Counted from the stretch's first letter, positions 45,282 to 54,222 are shown. The stretch: DNA of 64,000 nucleotides from Pseudomonas fluorescens (GCF_000968015.1 NZ_LACH01000002.1:110055-174054); one strand, 5' to 3'. Program-made: numbers and translations. The notes: generated from the sequence alone by a model not told the origin.

Positions 45282-45758
45282 ATGCCCACCCTGACCACCT
45301 ACCAAACCAAAATCATCCCCGACTGGGTCGACTACAACGGCCACCTGCGCGACGCCTTCTACCTGCTGATTTTCAGCTACGCCACCGATGCGCTGATGGA
45401 TCGTCTGGGCATGGACAGCAACAACCGCGAAGCCAGCGGCAACTCGCTGTTCACCCTCGAACTGCACCTCAATTACCTGCATGAAGTGAAGCTCGACGCC
45501 GACGTCGAAGTGCATACCCAAATCATTGGCCACGACAGCAAACGCCTGCATCTCTATCACAGTCTGCATCTGCTCGGAGGTGACAAGGAGCTGGCGGGCA
45601 ACGAACAAATGCTGCTGCACGTTGACCTCGCCGGGCCGCGCTCCGCACCGTTCAGCGAAGACACCTTGAGCAAGCTGCAAGCCATCGTCGCCGAGCAAAC
45701 CGACCTTCCCGCCCCTGCCTATATTGGCCGAGTGATCGCGTTACCCCCTAAAAAATAA
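45282..45758 (+). CDS. cdhB: Betainyl-CoA thioesterase CdhB
   Basis: A 158-aa hotdog-fold thioesterase with PDWVDYNGHLRDAFYLLIFS (active-site Asp/Asn region) and a four-stranded sheet block LHLYHSLHLLGGDKELAGNEQ. In the carnitine pathway it releases glycine betaine from betainyl-CoA made by CdhC. ATG 45282 follows the long REP doublet. It is 14 bp before the gamma-butyrobetaine hydroxylase gene. Confidence 0.92.
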   Translation: MPTLTTYQTKIIPDWVDYNGHLRDAFYLLIFSYATDALMDRLGMDSNNREASGNSLFTLELHLNYLHEVKLDADVEVHTQIIGHDSKRLHLYHSLHLLGGDKELAGNEQMLLHVDLAGPRSAPFSEDTLSKLQAIVAEQTDLPAPAYIGRVIALPPKK

Positions 45759-45772
45759 CAAGGAGATCGCCA

Positions 45773-46936
45773 TTGAACACCGCCGCCGCTTTTGCCGACT
45801 TCCGTACCTACCCGTTGATCAGCGCGTTGACCGCCGTGCAAACCCTGGCGGACCGAATTCAAGTGACATGGGCCGACAACAGGGTCAGCCCTTTTCATCA
45901 TCAGTGGTTGCGCGACAACTGTCCGTGCCCGCTGTGCGTCTACACCGTGACCCGCGAGCAAGTGCTGGAAATCGTCGACGTCGCCGAAAACCTGAAGCCC
46001 TCGGACGTCAGCATTGATGCCGAAGGCTGCCTGCGTGTCGACTGGCAGGACGGCCATCTCAGCCGCTTCGATCCCGGCTGGTTACGGGCCCACGCCTATG
46101 ATGACGAGTCCCGCGCCGAACGCCGGGCTGCCAAGCCAAAAAGCCAGCTCTGGAACAGCGACCTGAAGCTGCCGGTATTCGAATACCAGGCTTTGATGAA
46201 CGACAACCATGCCCTGCTGCAATGGCTGCTGGCCGTACGCGATACCGGCCTGACTCAGGTCCGCGGTGTGCCCACCGAGCCGGGTTCGCTGAAACTGATC
46301 GCCCAGCGGGTTTCCTTCATCCGCGAGAGCAACTTTGGCGTGCTGTTCAACGTGCAATCCAAGGCCGATGCCGACAGCAATGCCTACACCGCTTTCAACC
46401 TGCCGCTGCACAGCGATTTGCCGACTCGGGAGTTGCAACCGGGGCTGCAATTCCTGCATTGCCTGGTGAATGACGCCGAGGGTGGCGAGAGTATTTTCGT
46501 CGACGGTTTTGCCATTGCCGACGCCTTGCGCCATGAAGATCCCGAGGCGTTTAAAAGCCTCTGTGAAATCCCTGTGGAGTTCCGCAACAAAGACCGCCAC
46601 AGCGACTACCGTCGTCTCGCGCCGATTATCGCGCTGGATGCCTTTGGGCAGGTTTCGGAAATCCGCATGGCGAATTTTCTGCGTGGGCCGTTCGATGCGT
46701 CGGTCGAGCAGATGCCCGCGCTCTATCACGCCTACCGCCGCTTTATTGCAATGACCAGGGAAACGCGATTTCGGGTGATGACGCGGTTAAACCCCGGCGA
46801 AATGTGGTGTTTCGACAACCGCCGCACCCTCCACGCCCGCAACGCCTTCGACCCCGCCACCGGCGCCCGGCATTTTCAGGGTTGCTATGTCGACCGTGAT
46901 GAACTGTTGTCGCGGATCCTGGTATTGCAACGCTAG
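45773..46936 (+). CDS. Gamma-butyrobetaine dioxygenase
   Basis: A 387-aa 2-oxoglutarate/Fe(II) oxygenase hydroxylating gamma-butyrobetaine to L-carnitine. The N-terminal DUF971 domain has zinc ligands in NCPCPLCVY (Cys50, 52, 55). The catalytic TauD domain carries the iron triad His213, Asp215 (LPLHSDLP) and His354 (RTLHARNAF). The start is a TTG (45773) with AAGGAG 8 bp upstream; no ATG is near. It joins upstream substrate use to the carnitine operon. Confidence 0.92.
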   Translation: MNTAAAFADFRTYPLISALTAVQTLADRIQVTWADNRVSPFHHQWLRDNCPCPLCVYTVTREQVLEIVDVAENLKPSDVSIDAEGCLRVDWQDGHLSRFDPGWLRAHAYDDESRAERRAAKPKSQLWNSDLKLPVFEYQALMNDNHALLQWLLAVRDTGLTQVRGVPTEPGSLKLIAQRVSFIRESNFGVLFNVQSKADADSNAYTAFNLPLHSDLPTRELQPGLQFLHCLVNDAEGGESIFVDGFAIADALRHEDPEAFKSLCEIPVEFRNKDRHSDYRRLAPIIALDAFGQVSEIRMANFLRGPFDASVEQMPALYHAYRRFIAMTRETRFRVMTRLNPGEMWCFDNRRTLHARNAFDPATGARHFQGCYVDRDELLSRILVLQR

Positions 46937-46950
46937 ACCGCGTCATCGTT

Positions 46951-47016
46951 CATCGCGAGCAGGCTCACTCCTACAGAGGTATGCGATCACTGTGGGAGCG
47001 AGCTTGCTCGCGATGG
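46951..47016. repeat. REP doublet
   Basis: Inverted arms ATCGCGAGCAGGCTCACTCC and GTGGGAGCGAGCTTGCTCGC after the carnitine operon. Confidence 0.9.
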
Positions 47017-47055
47017 CGTCAGTCCAGTCACCATCTCCCTTCCTGTTTCACAGGC

Positions 47056-47091
47056 AAAAAAAACCCCGATCAAGCCGTGACAGGATCGGGG
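47056..47091 (-). terminator. Strong minus-strand terminator with no annotated gene upstream
   Basis: An 8-bp stem (CCCCGATC / GATCGGGG; 47064-47071 and 47084-47091) is followed on the minus strand by eight T (47056-47063). The plus-strand side has no T-run, so it is not the end of the carnitine operon. It would end the candidate small RNA below. Confidence 0.85.
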
Positions 47092-47198
47092 CAGAGGTGG
47101 GTACTGTTGAGGAGCCGTTGCGCGAGGGTGACCAAACCTTCGTGAAGCCAGCTGACCCCAGTGTGCCCACTCTCATACGTAGCAAGTTAGTCGAAAAC
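47056..47198 (-). ncRNA. Candidate small RNA
   Basis: On the minus strand a sigma-70-like promoter (TTGTCG at 47227-47232, TATGAA at 47205-47210, 16-bp spacer) precedes about 140 nt without a convincing ORF, ending at the strong terminator at 47056-47091. The predicted start is near 47198. I do not recognise the family. It lies in the gap between the carnitine operon and the gbdR side, so a link to these pathways is conceivable but unsupported. Confidence 0.35.
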
Positions 47199-47305
47199 GA
47201 CCTGTTCATAGGTATTGCGGCCATTGCGACAAATCGTCCTTGCCGCCACCCCGCACCCCTACGAGAATCGAGCCACGACACCGTTCCCTGAAGAAGGATT
47301 GCGTC

Positions 47306-47569
47306 ATGATGTACGCCGATTTGATAGACCAGGAAGACCTGTTGAGCCAGCTGAAGGCGTTGGGATTTTCAGTGCCCCCTGGCGCAACCGCCGAGCAGGC
47401 CTGCGAATGCGCAGTACGGGGCTTGAACAACGACCGGGCAATGGAACTGCGCACCATGGTCAAGCAGATGTACACCAGCAGCGCGTCCATCCAGCCGGCC
47501 GTGCGTCAGGCCATCGACAAGCAACTGCTGCCAGCGTTGGCGGAGTATCAACAAAGCCGTAGCGCCTGA
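47306..47569 (+). CDS. Small hypothetical protein upstream of gbdR
   Basis: An 87-aa helical protein starting at tandem ATGs, with AGAAGGA upstream: YADLIDQEDLLSQLKALGF and a C-terminal LLPALAEYQQSRSA. No signal peptide or membrane segment. I do not recognise a domain. It is convergent with gbdR, separated from it by a palindromic repeat. Confidence 0.6.
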   Translation: MMYADLIDQEDLLSQLKALGFSVPPGATAEQACECAVRGLNNDRAMELRTMVKQMYTSSASIQPAVRQAIDKQLLPALAEYQQSRSA

Positions 47570-47570
47570 C

Positions 47571-47666
47571 CTGTGGCGAGGGGGCTTGCCCCCGTTGGGT
47601 CGCGAAGCGGCCCTAAAAGCTTTACGACTGCTGCGCAGTCGAACGGGGGCAAGCCCCCTCGCCACA
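47571..47666. repeat. Inverted repeat of the GTGGCGAGGGGGCTTGCCCCC family
   Basis: The left arm GTGGCGAGGGGGCTTGCCCC pairs with GGGGCAAGCCCCCTCGCCAC around a GTTGGGTCGCGAAGC / ACTGCTGCGCAGT centre. It resembles the 24474 and 54223 copies. It lies between the small hypothetical gene and the gbdR stop. Confidence 0.88.
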
Positions 47667-47671
47667 ACGGT

Positions 47672-48775
47672 TTAAAGCCTTACGCTGGCGAAAGTCGACT
47701 CATTGCGCGCCTGACTCAACGCCGACAACGGCCCGGACAACGGCGACAGCACCAGTGCTTGCGGCAGCGGCATCATCGCCACTTGTTGCGTGGTGTTGGA
47801 ACCTACGCGCTCGTCACGCGGCGGAATGCCGAAGTATTCGCGGTAGCACTTGGAGAAGTGCGGCGTGGACACGAAACCACACACCGACGCCACTTCGATA
47901 ATCGACATCGGCGTTTGCTTGAGCAACTGCCGGGCGCGGATCAAGCGCAGTTTCAGGTAGTAACGCGACGGCGAGCAGTGCAGGTATTTCTGGAACAGCC
48001 GCTCCAGCTGACGACGCGACACGGCGACGTACACCGCCAGCTCGTCGAGGTCGATCGGCTCTTCGAGGTTGGCCTCCATCAGCGCGACGATTTCCTGCAA
48101 CTTCGGCTGGTTGGTGCCAAGCATGTGCTTGAGCGGCACACGCTGGTGATCCTGCTCGTTGCGGATGCGCTCGTAGACAAACATCTCCGAAATCGCGGCC
48201 GACAGTTCACGGCCGTGATCGCGGCTGATCAGGTGCAGCATCATGTCCAGCGGCGCGGTGCCACCGGAGCTGGTGAAACGGTTACGGTCGAGGGTGAACA
48301 GACGGGTACTCATGGCCACACGCGGGAAAGCTTCCTGCATCGAGGCCAGACATTCCCAGTGCACGCTGCAATCGAAACCATCCAGCAGGCCGGCGCACGC
48401 CAGGGCCCAGCTGCCGGTGCAGACCGCACCGAGACGGCGGGACTGACGCGCCTGGCTTTGCAGCCACGAAACGTGTTCCCGGGTAACAGTGCGCTGGATG
48501 CCGATACCGCCACAGACAATCACGGTGTCCAGGGGTGGCGCTTTGTGCATGGAGCAATCGGGGGTGATCTGCAGACCGTCACTGGCCCAGACCTGACCGC
48601 CGTCGACGGTAAGCGTGCTCCAGCGATACAGCTCGCGACCGGACAACTGGTTGGCCATACGCAGGGGTTCTACTGCGGAGGCCAAAGAAATAAGCGTGAA
48701 ATTGTCCAGCAGCAGAAAGCCGATGGATTGAGGCGCACGGTTCTGGGGTTGGGCCCCGGAGTTGAACGTCGTCAT
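47672..48775 (-). CDS. gbdR: Choline metabolism transcriptional regulator GbdR
   Basis: A 367-aa GATase1-like/AraC regulator. The N-terminal ligand domain (about 20-200, IGFLLLDNFTLISLASAVEP) and C-terminal HTH pair (VAVSRRQLERLFQKYL, IIEVASVCGFVSTPHFSKCY) match GbdR. It binds glycine betaine and dimethylglycine and activates gbc, dgc, sox, sdaB and cbc genes in P. aeruginosa. Position next to sdaB and cbcXWV distinguishes it from the paralogue cdhR. A dyad lies upstream at 48891-48908. Confidence 0.95.
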   Translation of the reverse strand: MTTFNSGAQPQNRAPQSIGFLLLDNFTLISLASAVEPLRMANQLSGRELYRWSTLTVDGGQVWASDGLQITPDCSMHKAPPLDTVIVCGGIGIQRTVTREHVSWLQSQARQSRRLGAVCTGSWALACAGLLDGFDCSVHWECLASMQEAFPRVAMSTRLFTLDRNRFTSSGGTAPLDMMLHLISRDHGRELSAAISEMFVYERIRNEQDHQRVPLKHMLGTNQPKLQEIVALMEANLEEPIDLDELAVYVAVSRRQLERLFQKYLHCSPSRYYLKLRLIRARQLLKQTPMSIIEVASVCGFVSTPHFSKCYREYFGIPPRDERVGSNTTQQVAMMPLPQALVLSPLSGPLSALSQARNESTFASVRL

Positions 48776-48890
48776 CGCGGTATCTCCTCACACAAAGCGG
48801 GTGATGGCCTCAGGCGGAGGCTCTTGTTATTGCCATCGTTCTCGCGCGGGAGACGGGCTTTGTAATGACAGAGCAAATGCCATGCCTAAA

Positions 48891-48908
48891 ATTGAATGGC
48901 CGTTCAAT
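48891..48908. promoter_or_regulatory. TetR-type dyad upstream of gbdR
   Basis: ATTGAATGGCCGTTCAAT is palindromic at 16 of 18 positions, with ATTGAA / TTCAAT half-sites. The same half-sites form the BetI operator at 56685-56704, but spaced by 2 rather than 6 bp. It may be a TetR-family site governing gbdR. The rest of 48776-49299 holds a REP doublet and nothing coding. Confidence 0.4.
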
Positions 48909-49209
48909 AACTCCTGAAAACGACGTCGCGCCGCGTCTATATAAGCCGCGCCGCGAGTGGGGGTTATAAGTGCCATTATCGGCGGGAGGCGCTCAGCCCC
49001 GTTGGGCGTGAGCAAATCGGTAGCACTTGTGGGAACAGGGCTACAGCGACCTGAGGGAGAGTGTCACCGCAGGCACAGGTGACAGGCGGTAATGGCCAAA
49101 CTGGATCCCGGATCTCGAGCAAGTCGCTTATCTGTAAGCGACGCTCCAAAACGTGGCGCGTTCTGAATCGGGTGTTCACTTTGCGCGCAGTTTTGACTGG
49201 TCTGGCGCT

Positions 49210-49285
49210 ATCGCGAGCAAGCTCGCTCCCACATTTGATCTGCGTCGTTCACAAATCCAGTGTGGGAGCGAGCTTGCTCGCGATG
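49210..49285. repeat. REP doublet
   Basis: Inverted arms ATCGCGAGCAAGCTCGCTCC and complement around a TTTGATCTGCGTCGTTCACA centre, just after the sdaB stop codon. Confidence 0.9.
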
Positions 49286-49299
49286 GGACCAACTCGGTC

Positions 49300-50676
49300 T
49301 CAGCACTCCACCGCGCTAACCGCCAACCCACCCCGCGATGTCTCTTTATATTTGTCATGCATATCGGCACCGGTATCACGCATCGTGCGGATCACCCGAT
49401 CCAGCGAGATAAAGTGCTGACCGTCGCCACGCAGCGCCATCTGCGCTGCGTTGATGGCTTTCACCGCGGCAATCGCATTGCGCTCGATACACGGCACTTG
49501 CACCAACCCGCCCACCGGGTCGCAGGTCAGGCCGAGGTTGTGTTCCAGACCGATTTCCGCCGCGTTACACAGCTGCTCCGGCGTCGCCCCCAGAATCTCC
49601 GCCAGCCCGGCCGCCGCCATGGCGCAGGCCGAACCGACTTCGCCCTGGCAACCGACTTCGGCACCGGAAATCGAAGCGTTCTTCTTGCACAGAATCCCTA
49701 CCGCCGCCGCACTGAGGAAATAGTCGACCACGTTGGCGTCGGTCACCACCTCACTGAACTTCATAAAGTAGTGCAACACCGCCGGAATGATCCCCGCCGC
49801 GCCATTGGTCGGCGCCGTCACCATGCGCCCGCCAGCGGCGTTTTCTTCGTTGACCGCCAGGGCGAACAGGTTGACCCACTCCATGGCGCTCAAGGTCGAG
49901 CCGATCACGTTGGGCTTGTTCAGTTCTTGCAGGCTGCGGTGCAACTTGGCCGCGCGACGGCGCACATTCAGGCCGCCGGGCAAGATGCCTTCGTGCTTGA
50001 GGCCTTGTTCGACGCAATCCTGCATGGCGCGCCAGAGTGTCATCAGGCCAGCGCGGATTTCCTCTTCGCTGCGCCAGACTTTCTCGTTGGCCATCATCAA
50101 CTCTGCAACGCGCAAGTTGTGCTGCTTGCAGAGGCTGAGCAGCTCGGCAGCGCTAGAGAAATCGTACGGCAGCACGGTGCGGTCCAGATCGACCACGCCG
50201 CTTGAAGCCTGTGCTTCATCAACGACAAAACCGCCGCCGATGGAATAGTAGGTGTCGCGATGCAGCTCACCGTCATCGCCTTCGACGATCAGCGTCATGG
50301 CGTTGGGGTGGAATGGCAGGTTCTCGTCGATCAGGCGCATGTCCCGGGCCCAGATGAACGGGACCGACAAACGACCGTCGAGCAGCAACGTGTGGGTCTC
50401 GCGCAGGGTTTCGATGCGGATGCCGATTTGCGACGGATCGATCGCGTCCGGCCATTCGCCCATCAGGCCCATGATCACCGCGTTGTCGCTGCCGTGACCG
50501 ATGCCGGTGGCCGACAACGACCCATAAAGCTGAACTTCGACGCGACGTACTTGTTCCAAAAGACCCCGCTCACGCAAACCTTGCACGAACAACGCCGCGG
50601 CGCGCATAGGCCCCACAGTGTGCGAACTGGAGGGGCCGATGCCGATTTTGAACAGGTCGAAAACACTGATAGCCAT
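49300..50676 (-). CDS. sdaB: L-serine ammonia-lyase
   Basis: A 458-aa single-chain iron-sulfur serine dehydratase converting L-serine to pyruvate and ammonia. It starts at MAISVFDLFKIGIGPSSSHT, the hallmark SSSHT motif, and the C-terminal domain has GCQGEVGSACAMAAAGLAE and GLTCDPVGGLVQVPC with cluster cysteines. An upstream reading adds 23 unconserved residues. It drains serine made by GlyA from betaine-derived glycine. Confidence 0.96.
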   Translation of the reverse strand: MAISVFDLFKIGIGPSSSHTVGPMRAAALFVQGLRERGLLEQVRRVEVQLYGSLSATGIGHGSDNAVIMGLMGEWPDAIDPSQIGIRIETLRETHTLLLDGRLSVPFIWARDMRLIDENLPFHPNAMTLIVEGDDGELHRDTYYSIGGGFVVDEAQASSGVVDLDRTVLPYDFSSAAELLSLCKQHNLRVAELMMANEKVWRSEEEIRAGLMTLWRAMQDCVEQGLKHEGILPGGLNVRRRAAKLHRSLQELNKPNVIGSTLSAMEWVNLFALAVNEENAAGGRMVTAPTNGAAGIIPAVLHYFMKFSEVVTDANVVDYFLSAAAVGILCKKNASISGAEVGCQGEVGSACAMAAAGLAEILGATPEQLCNAAEIGLEHNLGLTCDPVGGLVQVPCIERNAIAAVKAINAAQMALRGDGQHFISLDRVIRTMRDTGADMHDKYKETSRGGLAVSAVEC

Positions 50677-50926
50677 TACTGCCGAACTCCTGGATGTGCC
50701 AACTCCAGACGCAAAAGCGCCCAGTGACGGAGCTGCTACGCTCAAGCTGCAATCCGCCGAGATGGCCGCATCATCAGGCTTTTGTCATGTCGTTCGACGT
50801 CTCACACCGACGCACTCATGCCCACCAACGCCGCGAGGCTTTGACGCTACGTTTTCGCCGTTTTTTTGCGGATCAGAGGGGCAAAGGGGGCTGAAAAAAG
50901 CTGTAAACGACGTCACCGACACTGGA

Positions 50927-50962
50927 TGCGACCATCCCTGTACTGGTTACGACGCACCCTGT
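50927..50962. promoter_or_regulatory. Candidate GbdR site between sdaB and cbcX
   Basis: Two CGAC cores (50929 and 50950) lie 21 bp apart in a direct repeat matching at 10 of 15 positions. The minus-strand core GGTCGC is shared with the cdhR-caiX repeat. It is in the 435-bp divergent gap, which holds no gene. The rest of the gap shows nothing further I can support. Confidence 0.4.
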
Positions 50963-51111
50963 AGGCGTCAGATTTTCACTGGTACATGATCGTATCGACT
51001 CGATTGCAAGGCGCCGTGGTAGAGATGTCTCCAAAACGCCATCCAACCGCAACCTATAAGTGCGGTGGTCCAGTCGGAACACTGCCAAAAAAAACACCAA
51101 GGAGTCCATCC

Positions 51112-52059
51112 ATGAAAGGTTCCCCGTCGTTGTTGTTGGCCGCCATGCTGAGTCTGCCGTTACTGGCTCAAGCCGCCGAACCGGCTCAATGCAGCACCGT
51201 AAACTTCTCCGATGTCGGCTGGACTGACATTACTGTCACCACCGCCACCACCAGCGTCGTCCTCGATGCCCTCGGCTACAAGACCAAAACCACGATGATT
51301 TCCGTACCGGTGACCTACAAGTCCCTGGCCGACGGCAAGAACATGGACGTATTCCTGGGTAACTGGATGCCGACCATGGAAAACGACATCAAGGCCTACC
51401 GCGATGCCGGCACCGTGGACACCCTGCGCGCCAACCTGGAAAACGCAAAATACACACTCGCCGTCCCCGAAGAGTTGTATAACAAAGGTCTGAAAGATTT
51501 CGCCGACATCGCCAAGTTCAAGAAAGAACTCGACGGCAAGATCTACGGTATTGAACCAGGCAACGACGGCAACCGCCTGATCCAGAGCATGATCGACAAG
51601 AACGCCTTCGGCTTGAAAGACGCCGGCTTCAAGGTGGTCGAGTCCAGCGAGGCAGGCATGCTCTCGCAAGTCGATCGCGCCCAGCGCCGCAACACCGCCG
51701 TGGTGTTCCTGGGCTGGGAACCACACCCGATGAACACGCGTTTCAAGATGAAGTACCTGACCGGCGGCGACGACTATTTCGGTCCGAACTTCGGCCAGGC
51801 AACCATCTACACCAACACCCGCAAGGGCTATGCGCAGGAATGCAGCAACGTCGGTCAGTTGCTGAAAAACCTGCAGTTCACGCTGAACATGGAAAGCACC
51901 CTGATGGGCAACGTCCTGGACGACAAAATGAAGCCTGACGCGGCCGCCAAGGCCTGGCTGAAAAAGAATCCACAGGTCCTCGATACCTGGCTCGCTGGCG
52001 TGACCACCATTGACGGTAAACCAGGCCTGGAGGCCGTGAAAGCCAAGCTCGCGCAGTAA
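51112..52059 (+). CDS. cbcX: Choline-binding periplasmic protein CbcX (ABC transporter)
   Basis: A 315-aa substrate-binding protein: signal peptide to about residue 21 (LLAQAAEP), then NFSDVGWTDITVTTATTS, FLGNWMPTMEN and FLGWEPHPMNT, the aromatic box of ChoX-type proteins. It binds choline for the CbcWV core. The start follows AAGGAG. First gene of cbcXWV; a stable hairpin follows. Sister to CaiX in this window (similar length and layout). Confidence 0.95.
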   Translation: MKGSPSLLLAAMLSLPLLAQAAEPAQCSTVNFSDVGWTDITVTTATTSVVLDALGYKTKTTMISVPVTYKSLADGKNMDVFLGNWMPTMENDIKAYRDAGTVDTLRANLENAKYTLAVPEELYNKGLKDFADIAKFKKELDGKIYGIEPGNDGNRLIQSMIDKNAFGLKDAGFKVVESSEAGMLSQVDRAQRRNTAVVFLGWEPHPMNTRFKMKYLTGGDDYFGPNFGQATIYTNTRKGYAQECSNVGQLLKNLQFTLNMESTLMGNVLDDKMKPDAAAKAWLKKNPQVLDTWLAGVTTIDGKPGLEAVKAKLAQ

Positions 52060-52068
52060 TCGCTTACG

Positions 52069-52090
52069 CCGGGCGAGTTCGCTCGCCCGG
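52069..52090 (+). promoter_or_regulatory. Intercistronic hairpin between cbcX and cbcW
   Basis: A 9-bp stem, CCGGGCGAG / CTCGCCCGG, closed by a TTCG tetraloop. No long T-run follows, so read-through is expected. Such hairpins protect the binding-protein mRNA and lower expression of the permease. Confidence 0.7.
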
Positions 52091-52125
52091 GCTGTTTATT
52101 TCCTTGCATGCGGACGTTCACTACC

Positions 52126-52971
52126 ATGCTGATTGATCAGAAAATACCTCTAGGCCAGTACATCGCGGGCTTCGTTGAATGGTTGACGCAACACGGCGCC
52201 AGCACCTTCGACGCAATCGCCGTGTCACTGGAAACGATGATCCACGGCGTGACTTTTGCGCTGACCTGGTTCAACCCGCTGGCATTGATCGGCCTCATCG
52301 CGCTACTGGCTCACTTCATTCAACGAAAGTGGGGGCTGACCGTTTTCGTCATCGCCTCCTTCTTGCTGATCCTCAACCTGGGGTACTGGCAGGAAACCAT
52401 GGAAACCCTTGCCCAGGTGTTGTTCGCCACCCTGGTCTGCGTGGTCATCGGCGTGCCGTTGGGTATCGTCGCCGCGCATAAACCGATGTTCTACACACTG
52501 ATGCGTCCGGTGCTCGATCTGATGCAGACCGTACCGACCTTCGTGTACCTCATTCCTACCCTGACCCTCTTCGGTCTGGGTGTGGTCCCGGGCCTGATCT
52601 CGACGGTGGTGTTCGCGATTGCCGCGCCTATCCGCCTGACCTACCTGGGTATTCGCGATGTCCCGGAAGAGTTGATGGACGCAGGCAAGGCCTTTGGCTG
52701 CTCGCGACGTCAGCTGCTCTCGCGAATCGAACTGCCCCACGCCATGCCAAGCATCGCGGCCGGTATCACCCAGTGCATCATGCTGTCGTTGTCGATGGTG
52801 GTGATCGCGGCACTGGTGGGCGCCGATGGCCTGGGCAAACCCGTGGTCAACGCACTGAACACTGCTGATATCGCCCTGGGCTTCGAAGCAGGCCTGGCGA
52901 TCGTACTGCTGGCGATCATGCTCGACCGTATCTGCAAACAACCCGAAGCTAAAGTAGGGGGTGACGCATGA
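52126..52971 (+). CDS. cbcW: Choline ABC transporter permease CbcW
   Basis: A 281-aa inner-membrane permease of the OpuAB/ProW type, with about six helices and the cytoplasmic EAA loop region (DAGKAFGCSRRQLLSRIELP). Another in-frame ATG at 52108 would add six residues; both have weak ribosome sites, so 52126 is chosen because the family begins MLIDQKIPLG. The stop overlaps cbcV (ATGA). Confidence 0.93.
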   Translation: MLIDQKIPLGQYIAGFVEWLTQHGASTFDAIAVSLETMIHGVTFALTWFNPLALIGLIALLAHFIQRKWGLTVFVIASFLLILNLGYWQETMETLAQVLFATLVCVVIGVPLGIVAAHKPMFYTLMRPVLDLMQTVPTFVYLIPTLTLFGLGVVPGLISTVVFAIAAPIRLTYLGIRDVPEELMDAGKAFGCSRRQLLSRIELPHAMPSIAAGITQCIMLSLSMVVIAALVGADGLGKPVVNALNTADIALGFEAGLAIVLLAIMLDRICKQPEAKVGGDA

Positions 52972-54146
52972 GCATTATTCGCTTCGATAACGTCGACGTA
53001 ATCTTCTCCAAGGATCCACGCGAGGCACTCAAGCTGCTGGATCAAGGCATGACCCGTAACGAGATCCTGAAAAAGACCGGGCAGATTGTTGGCGTTGAAA
53101 AGGCCAGCCTGGACGTCGAAAAAGGTGAAATCTGTGTACTGATGGGCCTGTCCGGCTCCGGCAAGTCCAGCTTGCTGCGCTGCATCAACGGCCTCAACAC
53201 CGTCAGCCGCGGCAAGCTGTTCGTCGAGCACGAAGGCAAGCAGATCGACATTGCTTCCTGCACCCCTGCGGAACTGAAAATGATGCGCACCAAGCGCATT
53301 GCGATGGTGTTCCAGAAGTTCGCCCTGATGCCTTGGTTGACGGTGCGCGAAAACATCAGTTTCGGCCTGGAAATGCAGGGTCGCCCTGAGAAAGAACGCC
53401 GCAAACTGGTGGATGAAAAGCTTGAGCTGGTGGGCCTGACCCAATGGCGCAACAAGAAACCCAACGAGCTGTCCGGTGGTATGCAACAACGCGTGGGCCT
53501 GGCCCGTGCCCTGGCGATGGACGCCGACATCCTGCTGATGGACGAACCGTTCTCGGCACTCGACCCGCTGATCCGCCAAGGCCTGCAAGACGAACTGCTG
53601 GAACTGCAACGCAAGCTGAGCAAGACCATCGTTTTCGTGAGCCACGACCTCGATGAAGCCCTGAAGCTCGGCAGCCGTATTGCGATCATGAAAGACGGTC
53701 GGATCATTCAGTACAGCAAACCTGAAGAGATCGTGTTGAACCCGGCGGACGACTATGTACGGACCTTCGTGGCCCACACCAACCCGCTGAACGTTCTCTG
53801 CGGTCGCAGCCTGATGCGCACCCTGGACAACTGCAAACGCATCAATGGCTCTGTCTGCCTCGATCCGGGCGGCGATTCGTGGCTGGACCTGGCCGAAGGC
53901 AACACCATCAAAGGCGCCCGCCAGAACGGCGCGATCCTGGACCTGCAGAACTGGATTCCAGGGCAAGCGGTTGAAGGGCTGGGTCGTCGTCCAACGCTGG
54001 TGGATTCGAACATCGGCATGCGCGACGCGCTGCAGATTCGCTATCAGACGGGTAATAAGCTGGTGCTGCACGACAACAACAAAGTGGTCGGGATCCTCGG
54101 TGACAGCGAGCTGTATCACGCACTGCTCGGCAAGAACCTGGGGTAA
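52968..54146 (+). CDS. cbcV: Choline ABC transporter ATP-binding protein CbcV
   Basis: A 392-aa ATPase: Walker A GLSGSGKSS, signature LSGGMQQRVGLARA, Walker B ILLMDEPFSALD and an H-loop in VFVSHDLDEA. A C-terminal CBS-like regulatory part (about 280-392) follows. It powers uptake of choline, and of betaine and carnitine brought by CaiX/CbcX-type binding proteins. It is translationally coupled to cbcW. Confidence 0.96.
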   Translation: MSIIRFDNVDVIFSKDPREALKLLDQGMTRNEILKKTGQIVGVEKASLDVEKGEICVLMGLSGSGKSSLLRCINGLNTVSRGKLFVEHEGKQIDIASCTPAELKMMRTKRIAMVFQKFALMPWLTVRENISFGLEMQGRPEKERRKLVDEKLELVGLTQWRNKKPNELSGGMQQRVGLARALAMDADILLMDEPFSALDPLIRQGLQDELLELQRKLSKTIVFVSHDLDEALKLGSRIAIMKDGRIIQYSKPEEIVLNPADDYVRTFVAHTNPLNVLCGRSLMRTLDNCKRINGSVCLDPGGDSWLDLAEGNTIKGARQNGAILDLQNWIPGQAVEGLGRRPTLVDSNIGMRDALQIRYQTGNKLVLHDNNKVVGILGDSELYHALLGKNLG

Positions 54147-54157
54147 GGCAACACACA

Positions 54158-54189
54158 CAAAAACGCCGCGAGAGGATCGCGGCGTTTTT
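54158..54189 (+). terminator. Terminator of the cbcXWV operon
   Basis: Stem AACGCCGCG / CGCGGCGTT with an AGAGGAT loop and a T-run on the plus strand, 12 bp after the cbcV stop. Confidence 0.92.
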
Positions 54190-54222
54190 GTTTGTGCAGA
54201 TATTCGGCTTGGAATGCTGACA

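Noticed and set aside
47048-47281. A 77-codon minus-strand frame over the small-RNA candidate
   Set aside because: Arg/Ser-rich, with no ribosome site or family; the terminator lies inside its 3' end.
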